Assembly: GCF_036245645.1 (NCBI RefSeq)
Contig: NZ_BTPE01000008.1
Location: 124,001 to 188,000, forward strand
Direction: 5' to 3'
Source of the DNA: Algoriphagus taiwanensis
Lineage (GTDB): Bacteria > Bacteroidota > Bacteroidia > Cytophagales > Cyclobacteriaceae
DNA length: 64,000 nt
Position 1 is the stretch's first letter; each line of letters starts with the position of its first letter. The notes beneath the pieces were generated by a model. That model searched no databases and was not told where the DNA came from. It saw only the letters and a list, made by a program, of their open reading frames with translations. This document shows positions 26,219 to 35,527 of the stretch, in pieces. The position numbers were made by a program, and so were the translations under genes.

Positions 26219-28012
26219 TTGAAAAACTTTATAAAAAAGTATTTCAGATACTTCTCGTTTTTTTATGAGTATCTGGGATTTAAGGTCATTTTACTGATTG
26301 GAATAAGTTTTTTGGTCGGCTTACTGGATGGATTCGGATTAGCTTTGTTTATTCCTGTCTTTCAGATGGCTGCAGACGGTCTTACCCCAGAAAACAGGGC
26401 GGCTTTAGGAAATTTGGACTTTATCCTGGATTGGATAGAGCTTTTGGGATTTGGTCTAAGCCTCAATGTGATTTTGTGCGTCATGGTTGGCTTGTTTGTT
26501 TTCAAGTCCATACTGAAGTTTTATGATGGGATGTTTAAGACTAGACTTCAAATGGAGTTTGTCAAAAAACTTCGCTACGAAATGGTGGACGGATTGGGAG
26601 GAATGACCTATAAAAACTTTGTCAATCTGGATGCAGGAAAAATTCAGAATACTTTGTCGGGAGAAGTTTTTAAGGTCACCTATAGTTTTCTGACCTATTT
26701 CGGTACCATTCAGTATGTTGTACTCTTACTGGTCTATGTAGTTCTGGCCATGCTCTCCAATTTTCAGTTTGCTCTTTTGGTAAGCTTGGGTGGAGTATTG
26801 TCTAATTTCATCTTTAAAATTATTTTCAAATTTACTGAGAAGGCCTCGGTGGGAGTGACGGCATTTAATCATGAGTTTCAATCTTATCTCATTCAGGCTG
26901 TTCACAATTTCAAATACCTCAAAGCCACCGATTATTTTTCCAAGTACAAATTAAAGCTGAAAGGCATTATTGACTCTATTGAGATTCAACAGCGGAAAAT
27001 TGGGATTTATAATGCCTTCTTAGGAGCCATCAGAGAACCTATTGTTTTAATTGTGGTAGTCCTGGTAATTCTGGTCCAAGTCAATTTTATGGGAGGGCAG
27101 ATGGCTTCCATTCTAGCCAGTTTGTTGTTTTTTTACAGAGCATTGAATTACCTGATTAGCCTGCAAACCAGTTGGCAGGGTTTTGTGGCCCATTACGGAG
27201 GTATTGTTGCAGCAATGGAGCTGATGGACGAGTTCAGAACTCTGGGTGAATCTGGTTCTTCCAAGAAACCAATTTCCTCAATTCGACAAATAGCGATCAA
27301 CAAGCTTGATTTTCATTACAAACCCGAGATTCAAGTCTTGAAAAAAGTGGACCTAACCATTGAAAATCTTCAGACCCTTGCTTTTGTCGGTGGGTCAGGA
27401 AGTGGAAAGACTACCTTGGTCAACCTAATCATCGGTCTCCTGGAGCCAATTGCTGGAAAGATTGAAGTAAATGGAGAAGATAGAGCCAAGTTTGATAGAT
27501 CAAGCCTTAGAAAAAGATTTGGATACATTACTCAAGAGCCAGTAATCTTCAATGACTCGATATTCAACAATGTCACCTTTTGGGATGAGCCTAGCCCTGA
27601 AAACTTCAGGAGATTTGAACATGCCATTCAGTTAGCTAGAATCTCAGAATTTGTAGAGAACCTCCCGGAAAAAGAAAAAACAAAGTTGGGTGATAATGGG
27701 ATGCTAGTCAGTGGGGGGCAAAAACAAAGAATTTCGATTGCCAGAGAACTTTATAAAGAAGTAGATATTTTGATTCTGGATGAAGCTACTTCCGCCTTGG
27801 ATAGTGAAACCGAAAGATCGATTCAGGAAAATATCGAAAATCTCAAAGGAAAATATACCATCATTATCGTAGCACATAGGCTTAGCACGGTCAAAAAGGC
27901 GGATAAGATTCTCGTTTTGGATGCCGGAGAAATTGTCAGTCAGGGCACATTCGAGGAATTGATGGAAGAGAGTAAGCTGTTCAAAAGAATGGTTGAGCTT
28001 CAGGATTTTTAA
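26219..28012 (+). CDS. ABC transporter with fused permease and ATPase (MsbA/PglK-like flippase)
   Basis: This 597-residue half-transporter starts with TTG 6 bases after the kinase gene. The membrane domain of about six helices spans residues 20-325. The ATPase domain carries Walker A VGGSGSGKTTLVN near 390, signature VSGGQKQRIS near 497, Walker B ILILDEATSALDSE near 518 and the switch histidine in IIVAHRLSTV. It is a plausible homodimeric flippase for a lipid-linked oligosaccharide, as in PglK, or a general lipid exporter. Operon 1 encodes a MOP flippase, so the locus has two different candidate flippases. Confidence 0.85.
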   Translation: MKNFIKKYFRYFSFFYEYLGFKVILLIGISFLVGLLDGFGLALFIPVFQMAADGLTPENRAALGNLDFILDWIELLGFGLSLNVILCVMVGLFVFKSILKFYDGMFKTRLQMEFVKKLRYEMVDGLGGMTYKNFVNLDAGKIQNTLSGEVFKVTYSFLTYFGTIQYVVLLLVYVVLAMLSNFQFALLVSLGGVLSNFIFKIIFKFTEKASVGVTAFNHEFQSYLIQAVHNFKYLKATDYFSKYKLKLKGIIDSIEIQQRKIGIYNAFLGAIREPIVLIVVVLVILVQVNFMGGQMASILASLLFFYRALNYLISLQTSWQGFVAHYGGIVAAMELMDEFRTLGESGSSKKPISSIRQIAINKLDFHYKPEIQVLKKVDLTIENLQTLAFVGGSGSGKTTLVNLIIGLLEPIAGKIEVNGEDRAKFDRSSLRKRFGYITQEPVIFNDSIFNNVTFWDEPSPENFRRFEHAIQLARISEFVENLPEKEKTKLGDNGMLVSGGQKQRISIARELYKEVDILILDEATSALDSETERSIQENIENLKGKYTIIIVAHRLSTVKKADKILVLDAGEIVSQGTFEELMEESKLFKRMVELQDF

Positions 28013-28017
28013 AGGAG
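28011..28017 (+). promoter_or_regulatory. Shine-Dalgarno-like AAAGGAG that supports a TTG start
   Basis: AAAGGAG overlaps the stop of the ABC transporter gene and lies 5 bases before the TTG at 28023. Clear SD sequences are rare in this window. Here it helps decide between the TTG at 28023 and the earlier TTG at 27993, which lies inside the upstream gene. Confidence 0.5.
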
Positions 28018-28022
28018 AATTC

Positions 28023-29108
28023 TTGAAAAAAAACAAGACAGTCTTGATTTCAAATCTGGGACTTCCCTATCAGGGAATTGGCAGCTGGACTTACGAAATC
28101 AATCATTTTTTAGCAAATAATGCGAGTATTGATGTGGTTTTATCCCCAACTGATCAGCCAAATTCGAGGTTTATTTTTTGTAAAAAGAAACCTTGGCATA
28201 AGTGGCATAAAATCAATAGAAACTACTTTTTGAAAAAGTGGGTGGCTGGTGAATATATTCAGGCCCTGTTAAAGCTTGGAGAAGCTAAACATCCGCTACA
28301 GATCTTGGTGATTGATGATCAGGTGTTATTAGAAGCAGTAGCTTTAATCAAGCACCGGCTTCCTCCGGGATCCTCTATTCTTTTTTATTATCATGGCCAT
28401 TCGCTTAGCTGGTCTAGTTCCCTTCAGGAAAAAGTCGACCGAGTACTGTTTTTGACTGAGCAAGGGTACTTGGATACGATTAAAAATCTGGAAAGATTCA
28501 CTCCACGAGTTCATGTTTTGGGCAATGGAATCGACCCAAGTCTGTTTTTTCCGATTTCTGAATCAGTTAAGCGTGAAAGAAAAGTAGAAATGGGGTGGGG
28601 ATCAGAGGATTTGGTGTTGGTATGGATGTCTAATTCCAGACCTGTCAAAGGGCTTCATCTTTTCCAGCAGATGATCCCTTACCTACTTGAAATCAACGAT
28701 TCCATTCGGATATTAATTATAGGAAATAAAGAGTCGGTGTCTGATCACCCTCGTGTAGTCCAAGCCGGGTTAATTTCAGGGGAAAAGGTGGCCTATTATC
28801 TTCAGATGAGCGATTTTTATTTTTTTACATCCCTATGGAAAGAGGGCTTTGGTTTGTCTTTGGCAGAAGCTGCTCAATGCGGAAATTATATAATTACCTC
28901 TGCTAATGGAGGTATACCTTCCGTGGTTTCAGAATATCCAAGGTGTACACTCATTCACAAGCCTAATGTACTCGAAGAATGGATTGAAGAATTTCGTTCA
29001 ATTCTGGAGGCCAATAATTGGAAAACTGCATCTTTGGCCAATGAGGGAAGTGATTTCTATAGCTTGGAAGCATGGGAAAAGCGATTGCTCGAAATCTTAA
29101 ATAATTAG
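28023..29108 (+). CDS. Glycosyltransferase family 4 (GT-B)
   Basis: This protein of about 361 residues starts at TTG (MKKNKTVLISNLGLPYQGIG) after an SD-like AAAGGAG. The donor domain begins near residue 190 with VWMSNSRPVKGLHLFQQM. The EX7E region is seen as LWKEGFGLSLAEAAQCGNYI, where the first Glu precedes GFGLSLAEA. It should be a retaining glycosyltransferase. The specificity is not readable. It stands between the ABC flippase and the nonulosonate biosynthesis genes. Confidence 0.82.
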   Translation: MKKNKTVLISNLGLPYQGIGSWTYEINHFLANNASIDVVLSPTDQPNSRFIFCKKKPWHKWHKINRNYFLKKWVAGEYIQALLKLGEAKHPLQILVIDDQVLLEAVALIKHRLPPGSSILFYYHGHSLSWSSSLQEKVDRVLFLTEQGYLDTIKNLERFTPRVHVLGNGIDPSLFFPISESVKRERKVEMGWGSEDLVLVWMSNSRPVKGLHLFQQMIPYLLEINDSIRILIIGNKESVSDHPRVVQAGLISGEKVAYYLQMSDFYFFTSLWKEGFGLSLAEAAQCGNYIITSANGGIPSVVSEYPRCTLIHKPNVLEEWIEEFRSILEANNWKTASLANEGSDFYSLEAWEKRLLEILNN

Positions 29109-29129
29109 ACCACTAAACACAAAGAGGCC

Positions 29130-30122
29130 TTGATAATTGCAGAAATAGCTCAAGCTCATGATGGTAGTCTAGGTACAGCACATGCCTACATAGATGCATT
29201 GGCGGAGACCGGTGTAGATGCCGTCAAGTTTCAGACTCACATCGCTGAGGCGGAAAGCTCAATATATGAGCCTTTTCGGGTTAAATTCTCCAAGCAAGAT
29301 GCTACGCGCTTTGACTATTGGAAAAGGATGGAGTTCACCCTAGACCAATGGAAAGGCCTGAAAGCTCATTGTGAGGAGAGGGGATTGGAGTTTATTTCTT
29401 CCCCTTTTAGCAATCTGGCGGTGGATTGGCTAGAGGAAGTAGGTGTAAACAGATATAAAATCGGATCAGGAGAGGTTTCCAATTGGCTGATGCTGGAAAA
29501 AATAGCTAAAACTGCAAAACCTATCATTTTGAGTTCCGGTATGAGTAGCTGGGAAGAATTAGATGCTTCATTTCAATTCCTTGGAAAATATGGGAGCCCC
29601 TTAAGCATTCTGCAGTGCACTACGGCCTATCCCACCCAGCCACATCAGTGGGGGCTTAATGTCATTCAGGAACTCAAAAATCGGTACCAAGTCCCGGTAG
29701 GTTTTTCTGATCATAGTGGAGATATTTTTGCTAGTTTGGCCGCAGCTGCTTTAGGTGCTGAGATTTTTGAATTTCACGTGGTCTTTGACAAAAGGCAATT
29801 TGGTCCGGACTCTCCAGCAAGTATCACAATTGACCAAACAAAGGGAATGGTCAAAGGCATCAAGCAAATCCAGGCTTCTATTTCCCACCCGATTGATAAA
29901 AATAATCTGGAACCTTACGTTTCTTTGAAACAGATTTTTGAGAAAAGTTTGGCAGTTAATAAATTCTTACCCAAAGGCACCGTTCTGAAGGCTGATTATT
30001 TGGAATCAAAAAAGCCCAAAGGATATGGAGTTCCCGCAAAAGACTTTACTCAGGTAATCGGTAAGAAATTAAAAAATGATCTCAATGCTTGGGATTTTCT
30101 CAATTGGTCAGATTTAGAATAA
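29130..30122 (+). CDS. neuB: Nonulosonic acid synthase, NeuB family
   Basis: This 330-residue protein has a TIM barrel containing IIAEIAQAHDGSLGTA, DAVKFQTH, FISSPFSNLAVDWL, YKIGSGEVSNW and ILQCTTAYPT. A C-terminal SAF/antifreeze-like domain lies at about 270-330 (FLPKGTVLKADYLESKKP). NeuB condenses phosphoenolpyruvate with ManNAc or a related 6-carbon sugar to make sialic, legionaminic or pseudaminic acid. The start is TTG, and no ATG is available between the upstream stop and the conserved first strand. The NeuC-like and NeuA-like genes follow closely, so a CMP-activated nonulosonate is made. Which one cannot be settled from sequence. Confidence 0.9.
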   Translation: MIIAEIAQAHDGSLGTAHAYIDALAETGVDAVKFQTHIAEAESSIYEPFRVKFSKQDATRFDYWKRMEFTLDQWKGLKAHCEERGLEFISSPFSNLAVDWLEEVGVNRYKIGSGEVSNWLMLEKIAKTAKPIILSSGMSSWEELDASFQFLGKYGSPLSILQCTTAYPTQPHQWGLNVIQELKNRYQVPVGFSDHSGDIFASLAAAALGAEIFEFHVVFDKRQFGPDSPASITIDQTKGMVKGIKQIQASISHPIDKNNLEPYVSLKQIFEKSLAVNKFLPKGTVLKADYLESKKPKGYGVPAKDFTQVIGKKLKNDLNAWDFLNWSDLE

Positions 30123-30128
30123 TCCTTT

Positions 30129-31286
30129 ATGTCTAAACGAAAAATTTGTGTTGTAATAACAGCACGTCCCTCTTATTCCAGGATCAAGACAGCGCTAGCC
30201 GCAATTAAGAACCATCCCGAGTTGGAGTTACAGCTTGTTGTGGCAGCTTCGGCCTTGCTTGATAGATACGGGTCAGCAGTAAATTATATTCAAAAAGACG
30301 GGTTTGAAGTAACAGCGAAGGTTTTCAATGTACTTGAGGGGGAAAATCTCACTGCAGCGGCTAAGACTACCGGAATAGGAATCCTGGAGCTTTCGACAGT
30401 ATTTGACAACCTTTCCCCGGATATAGTAGTGACCATAGCTGACAGGTTTGAGACTATGGCAACTGCCATTTCGGCTAGCTATATGAACATTCCTTTGGCC
30501 CATATTCAAGGTGGAGAGGTGACAGGGAATATCGATGAGAAAGTACGACACTCCATCACCAAACTTGCGGATTATCACTTTGTAGCCTCGGAGGGTGCCC
30601 ATGCTCGAGTTTTGAAATTAGGAGAAAACCCCAGTTTTGTATTCAACACAGGTTGTCCCAGCATAGATCTGGCAGCTGAAGTATTGAAATCTCCCAAGTT
30701 GGATTTTGACATTTACCAAAAGTACGGGGGAGTAGGGACGGCACCCGATCTTCAAAATGGCTATTGGGTAGTAATGCAACACCCCGTCACCACTGAGGTA
30801 CAGTCTTCCCGAAAGCATATAGAGGAAACTCTTTTTGCCATGAAAGAAATCCAGCAACCTGTACTATGGTTTTGGCCGAATGTAGATGCAGGGGCTGACG
30901 GGACGAGTACAGGAATTAGGGCTTTTAGAGAAAAGTATGACCTGTCCAATTTCCATTTTTTCAAAAACATGGAGCCCAATGATTTCCTTAAGCTACTGGT
31001 CAATAGCAAAGGGCTTATAGGTAATTCAAGTGTTGGGATTCGTGAATGCGCATTTTTGGGCGTACCGGTGATCAATATAGGTACTCGACAGCATGCCAGA
31101 GACCGAGGCAACAATGTAATTGATGTGGATTACAATAGAGAAGAAATACTTTTAGCTTTAAGAAAGCACGAATCACATCCTAATCCACCTTCCTCTACCG
31201 TCTATGGAGGTGGAGATGCAGGCAAAAGAATAGCAGATCTTTTGGCTAATCTTGAGTTGAAATTTCATAAAACGATAACTTATTGA
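30129..31286 (+). CDS. neuC: UDP-N-acetylglucosamine 2-epimerase, hydrolysing (NeuC family)
   Basis: This 385-residue GT-B-like enzyme has CVVITARPSYSRIK at the start, TIADRFETMATAI, AHIQGGEVTGNIDEKVRHSI and GNSSVGIRECAFLGVPVINI. These are NeuC/LegG features, distinct from WecB, which begins with the KxxxxxGTRPE motif. It would release ManNAc or a 2,4-diacetamido sugar from its UDP form to feed NeuB. It lies 6 bases after neuB, and the methyltransferase gene follows after 3 bases. Confidence 0.88.
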   Translation: MSKRKICVVITARPSYSRIKTALAAIKNHPELELQLVVAASALLDRYGSAVNYIQKDGFEVTAKVFNVLEGENLTAAAKTTGIGILELSTVFDNLSPDIVVTIADRFETMATAISASYMNIPLAHIQGGEVTGNIDEKVRHSITKLADYHFVASEGAHARVLKLGENPSFVFNTGCPSIDLAAEVLKSPKLDFDIYQKYGGVGTAPDLQNGYWVVMQHPVTTEVQSSRKHIEETLFAMKEIQQPVLWFWPNVDAGADGTSTGIRAFREKYDLSNFHFFKNMEPNDFLKLLVNSKGLIGNSSVGIRECAFLGVPVINIGTRQHARDRGNNVIDVDYNREEILLALRKHESHPNPPSSTVYGGGDAGKRIADLLANLELKFHKTITY

Positions 31287-31289
31287 TCT

Positions 31290-32411
31290 ATGGTAAGAGA
31301 GAATGCTGACATACGGCAGGCCAAGACGATTTTTGATATAGTGGACTGCTTGGAAGAAGGTACTTATGGTGATGCCCCGATTGAGCTGATTCAATTTGTT
31401 GATAGCCTTCCGCAATCTCCGGAGATGAATTATCTCAGGACGCTGACCATACCCTATCTTTTTCATGATTTTGAAAAAAACGTAAGCTCTCCAAATGATC
31501 CAATTGGTCATTTTTCAGGTTTATTAAAGAGCCTTAAAGCATCATTGGAATCTATGGCAGATTCGAAAGATTTTTTCAACATTATGAATGGGGCTTTGGA
31601 GGCCGCTCCGGAAGACTACGGGGACAAGGAAATTAAAACCTATACGGGGCAGCATTATGGTAATTTATTTAAGGCTTTTGACCATAAAAGTTATTTTGAA
31701 GAGGCTAAAAAACTTCTTTCAGACAGGCTGGTCAGAAATGGAATCTCAATTCAGGGTTTGGAAGAGCTTAGCATTCTTGACCAGGGATGCGGAGGAGGAA
31801 GGTATACCACTGCATGGAAATTATTGGGTGCTAAAAAGTGTATAGGACTGGATTTTTCAGAAGTTGGGCTTCAAGATGCCAAAAGTAGAGTAGAAGCAGC
31901 TGGAATTGCTGATGTGGAATTCGTACATGGTTCTGTCCTTGATATGCCATTTGCAGATGAATCCTTCGATATTGTATTCAGCAATGGGGTTCTTCACCAT
32001 ACCGAAGACTGGAGAAAAGGAATCAAAGAGCAATTAAGGGTCATGAAATCAGGAGCTTGGGGCTGGCAGTATTTGATAGAAAAACCTGGAGGTATTTTTT
32101 GGGATCAAATCGAGATTTTAAGAGCAATTATGAGGAATGTTCCCAAACCGTTTGCTCAGCAAGTAATGAAAGGTATGGGGATTCCAGCTAATAGGGTTTT
32201 TTATATGCTTGATCACGTGATGGTCCCTATCAATACCCGGCTTACTCCGGAGGAATTGGCTGAAGAGTTAGCATCATGCGGGGCAGTTGGCATCCAAAGG
32301 CTATCAAGAGGGACTGATTTTGATCGCGTAGAAGCTTTGTATCAAAAGATTCCCGGTGCCAAAGAGAAATTTGGAGTAGGAGAAAATAGATTTGTATTTA
32401 AGAAAATCTGA
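31290..32411 (+). CDS. SAM-dependent methyltransferase, class I (Methyltransf_11 type)
   Basis: This 373-residue protein has a class I methyltransferase core from about residue 155. Motif I is ILDQGCGGGRYTTAWKLLG (near 160), then CIGLDFSEVGLQDA and DIVFSNGVLHHTED (near 230). The first 150 residues form a helical extension I do not recognise. It is inserted between NeuC and NeuA, together with a second methyltransferase-like gene. It may therefore methylate a sugar of the same branch, but the acceptor is unknown. Confidence 0.8.
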   Translation: MVRENADIRQAKTIFDIVDCLEEGTYGDAPIELIQFVDSLPQSPEMNYLRTLTIPYLFHDFEKNVSSPNDPIGHFSGLLKSLKASLESMADSKDFFNIMNGALEAAPEDYGDKEIKTYTGQHYGNLFKAFDHKSYFEEAKKLLSDRLVRNGISIQGLEELSILDQGCGGGRYTTAWKLLGAKKCIGLDFSEVGLQDAKSRVEAAGIADVEFVHGSVLDMPFADESFDIVFSNGVLHHTEDWRKGIKEQLRVMKSGAWGWQYLIEKPGGIFWDQIEILRAIMRNVPKPFAQQVMKGMGIPANRVFYMLDHVMVPINTRLTPEELAEELASCGAVGIQRLSRGTDFDRVEALYQKIPGAKEKFGVGENRFVFKKI

Positions 32412-32432
32412 CGTAATATTTTTCACAAAATA

Positions 32433-33119
32433 ATGAACGAGTTTTTTATCGCCTCCAAACTTTATCGAGATTATTCTCAAAAGGAGGGAAATCAGCACAT
32501 TGCATCAGAGTATAATCTTTATCATATCCTCAAATATGCTAAGGATAAACAGGTGTCGAAGGTATTGGAAATAGGTACGGGTATAGGAACCATCCTTAGC
32601 TTGTTTCAAGAAGCCAAAAAAGTTGGTTTTTTGGATTTGAAAAAATACGTCGGCACTGAGGAAAATTCATATTGTCTTCAGCAGATCAAATTGAATTGTT
32701 TACCGGAAAAGGAGGCAGGTTTTGAACAGATAATTGTGGAAGAAGGAGATGAAATACAGCCGGACAAATTCGAGTTTGCGATTGTAGATGGAAAAGCTTC
32801 AAATCTGGAAACCATAGTGTCCGAATTTCTCACCGAAAACGCCCTCATTCTTATTGAAGGCTATCGTGAAGATCAGGTAAATAGAATCAAAATGGAATTG
32901 GACAAAATGAGATGGCCTTATGCCTATTTCATGAGATTTTCTACCTGGCGAAATCCCGATTATGGGCCTTTCCGCCAGAAATTTCAAGCAGGACATACTA
33001 TTTTTTTCATTAACCCCAGCCAAAAGGAAATAGAACTTTGTAAAAAACTAAAGACTTTTGCCAGGTTAAGGTATAATGCACGAAAAGTCTTCAATTTTAG
33101 AAACTGGGTAAATAAATAA
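32433..33119 (+). CDS. Methyltransferase-like protein with class I fold
   Basis: This 228-residue protein has a SAM-binding motif VLEIGTGIGTILSLFQEAKK near residues 45-65, then GTEENSYCL (acidic residue after beta-2), and DKFEFAIVDGKAS near 110-125. The C-terminal half is basic. The fold is class I methyltransferase-like, but the catalytic motif is not typical of small-molecule methyltransferases, so activity is uncertain. It is 21 bases after the preceding methyltransferase and just before neuA. Confidence 0.65.
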   Translation: MNEFFIASKLYRDYSQKEGNQHIASEYNLYHILKYAKDKQVSKVLEIGTGIGTILSLFQEAKKVGFLDLKKYVGTEENSYCLQQIKLNCLPEKEAGFEQIIVEEGDEIQPDKFEFAIVDGKASNLETIVSEFLTENALILIEGYREDQVNRIKMELDKMRWPYAYFMRFSTWRNPDYGPFRQKFQAGHTIFFINPSQKEIELCKKLKTFARLRYNARKVFNFRNWVNK

Positions 33120-33121
33120 TA

Positions 33122-33826
33122 TTGAAAGTTCTTGGATTAATTCCAGCCCGAGGAGGTTCAAAGGGAATTCCTGGCAAAAACATCAAACCCTTGCAGGGTA
33201 AGCCTTTATTAGCCTATACTTTTGATTCTGCCAGAGAATCTTCTTTGCTCACTAGAGTGATTCTCAGTTCGGATGATCCCGAAATTATCAAGGTAGCCAA
33301 GGAGATAGGACTGGAAGCTCCTTTCCAGAGACCAGTGGATTTGGCGACAGATACTACTCCTACATTACCCGTGATTATTCATGCCTTGGAATCACTTGCC
33401 CAACAAGGCGAATACTTTGATGCGGTTTGCCTTTTGCAGACGACTAATCCTTTCCGACCAAAGGGAATGATCGATCTCGCAATTCAGAAATTGGCCGAAT
33501 CTGATGCTGATGCTTTGGTTTCTGTTTTGCCTGTTCCGCATGAATTCAACCCTCATTGGGTATTTGAGCCCAGTTTGGATGGTAATTTGAAAATAGCTAC
33601 GGGAGAAAATAAAATCATATCAAGGAGACAGGATCTTCCACCGGCTTTCTTTCGGGATGGTGCGATCTATTTGACTAAAACTCAAGTCCTGTTGGAACAG
33701 CAGTCCCTTTATGGTGAAAAATTGGCTTTTATTGTCGGGGATGAAAGCCGGTATATCAATCTGGATACACTTAAGGATTGGGAAAAGGCCGAGCAATTAG
33801 TTAAGGAGTTTTTCCCTTCTATTTAG
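33122..33826 (+). CDS. neuA: CMP-nonulosonate (acylneuraminate) cytidylyltransferase
   Basis: This 234-residue enzyme has the family start VLGLIPARGGSKGIPGKNIK, then LSSDDPEIIKVAKEIG, and the later ALVSVLPVPHEFNPHW and PAFFRDGAIYLTK. It activates a nonulosonic acid with CTP. It has a TTG start, 2 bases after the previous stop. With NeuB and NeuC it completes the path to a CMP-linked donor. None of the nearby glycosyltransferases shows the motifs of known sialyltransferase families that I recognise. Confidence 0.9.
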   Translation: MKVLGLIPARGGSKGIPGKNIKPLQGKPLLAYTFDSARESSLLTRVILSSDDPEIIKVAKEIGLEAPFQRPVDLATDTTPTLPVIIHALESLAQQGEYFDAVCLLQTTNPFRPKGMIDLAIQKLAESDADALVSVLPVPHEFNPHWVFEPSLDGNLKIATGENKIISRRQDLPPAFFRDGAIYLTKTQVLLEQQSLYGEKLAFIVGDESRYINLDTLKDWEKAEQLVKEFFPSI

Positions 33827-33829
33827 CCT

Positions 33830-35527
33830 ATGTGTGGTATTGCAGGTATTTTTGGACCCAAAGCTAGCAAAGAGGTATTAAGCTCGATGTTAGCCAAGCA
33901 GACCCATAGGGGACCTGATTTTACAGGGATTTTTGTGAAAGAGGCAGAGGTTGCCTTGGGGCACAATAGATTGTCAATCTTGGACCTTTCGGATGCTGCT
34001 AATCAACCCTTTCATTCTCCGGATGGGAGATACACGCTGATTTTCAACGGTGAAATCTACAATTATCTGGAAATCAAACGCAGTCTGTCTTCCAAGTACC
34101 AATTCATTACGCAGTCAGATACAGAGGTTTTATTGTTTGCTTTTCAGGAGTGGGGGACAGCTTGTTTACATCAGCTAAATGGAATGTTTGCTTTTGCTAT
34201 TTGGGATCATCAAACCCAAAAACTGACAGCAGCCAGAGATAGATTTGGAGTGAAGCCTTTGCATTATTCACTGATGGAAGGCTCTTTGGTTTTGTCTTCC
34301 GAGATTACCCCAATCTGGACTTTCGGAGTTAGAAAAAAAGCTAATAAAAAGATTTGGTCCCGGTTTTTTGTACAGGGAAGATACGGTGAGGAGGAAGAAA
34401 CTTTTTGGGAGGATGTTTTTCAACTTCCAGCTGGACATTGGATGACATGGCAAGAGGGAAAGCTGACCGTAACTCCTTGGTATGATTTTGTAACTAATAT
34501 CTCCAGGCAGCTTGAAATACCTCAAGACCAGCAGGAAGAATATATTCTGGATTTGCTTAGAGATGCTGTAAAATTAAGGTTTAGAGCAGATGTTCCCGTT
34601 GGGTTTAATTTGAGCGGTGGCTTGGATTCCAGTACACTATTGGCATTGGTTTCGGACTTATTTCCTCAGGATGGAGCTATCGAGACTTTTACTTTTGTGA
34701 CAGGGGATGATCGATATGATGAGATTCTTTGGGTAAAACAAATGCTTCAGGGGCGACCTTACCCTTTAAATTCCTGCCTGCTCACTTGTGATGAAGTGCC
34801 AGAATTGACGGCAAAAATGAGTTTGCTCCAGTCCGAACCCTTTGGAGGAATTCCTACATTAGCCTACAGCAAAGTTTTCAAAAGAGCCAGGGAAAAAGGA
34901 TTTCTGGTCTTATTGGACGGGCAAGGCGCAGACGAAGCTTGGGCAGGTTATGATTACTATCTCAAGAAAGAATCCGGAATCGTACAGGGGACTCAAACCT
35001 CCCCACTCAAGCCAAATGCTTTGGTAAGGGAATTTGCAGAGATGTCTCACCAACAAGCTTACCCTCAGCCATTTGAATCTAAAATTCTTAATCTCCAATA
35101 TCGAGATCTTTTCAAAACAAAAATCCCCAGAGCCCTCCGGTTTAATGATCGGGTAAGTATGGCTCACAGCACGGAGTTAAGAGAGCCATTTTTAGACTAT
35201 AGGCTTGTGGAATATGTGTTTTCCAGACCGGAATCATTCAAAATCCGCGATGGTCAGCAAAAGTGGCTCCTCCGCAAAATCGCCGGGCGATTCCTCGGAG
35301 ACCAGATTGCTTTAGCACCAAAGAGACCTGTTCAAACCCCCCAGCGTGAATGGCTTGCCGGTCCGCTTAAGGACTGGGTATATTCCCAATTGGAGTCATT
35401 GTGCAACCAAACCGACTGGTTTGAAAAGGATCAAATCCTCAAGGAATGGGAAGATTACCTTAGGGGAAATCAAGACAATAGTTTTTACCTCTGGCAATGG
35501 ATCAATACCGCCGAACTGATGAAATGA
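33830..35527 (+). CDS. Asparagine synthase-like amidotransferase (AsnB family), copy 1
   Basis: This 565-residue protein has the N-terminal nucleophile Cys2 (MCGIAGIFG) and a class II glutaminase domain with RGPDFTG and NGEIYNYLE. The C-terminal synthetase domain carries the PP-loop SGGLDSST near residue 261. In polysaccharide loci, AsnB paralogues usually transfer ammonia from glutamine to a carboxyl group, for example turning uronic acids into uronamides. The genes for uronic acid dehydrogenases in this locus fit such a role. A second paralogue occurs at 49316. The exact acceptor is not known. Confidence 0.85.
   Translation: MCGIAGIFGPKASKEVLSSMLAKQTHRGPDFTGIFVKEAEVALGHNRLSILDLSDAANQPFHSPDGRYTLIFNGEIYNYLEIKRSLSSKYQFITQSDTEVLLFAFQEWGTACLHQLNGMFAFAIWDHQTQKLTAARDRFGVKPLHYSLMEGSLVLSSEITPIWTFGVRKKANKKIWSRFFVQGRYGEEEETFWEDVFQLPAGHWMTWQEGKLTVTPWYDFVTNISRQLEIPQDQQEEYILDLLRDAVKLRFRADVPVGFNLSGGLDSSTLLALVSDLFPQDGAIETFTFVTGDDRYDEILWVKQMLQGRPYPLNSCLLTCDEVPELTAKMSLLQSEPFGGIPTLAYSKVFKRAREKGFLVLLDGQGADEAWAGYDYYLKKESGIVQGTQTSPLKPNALVREFAEMSHQQAYPQPFESKILNLQYRDLFKTKIPRALRFNDRVSMAHSTELREPFLDYRLVEYVFSRPESFKIRDGQQKWLLRKIAGRFLGDQIALAPKRPVQTPQREWLAGPLKDWVYSQLESLCNQTDWFEKDQILKEWEDYLRGNQDNSFYLWQWINTAELMK

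Noticed and set aside
27993..28022. Upstream TTG start for the GT4 gene at 28023
   Set aside because: It would lie inside the ABC transporter gene. The TTG at 28023 has an SD-like AAAGGAG at the right distance and begins the conserved strand.
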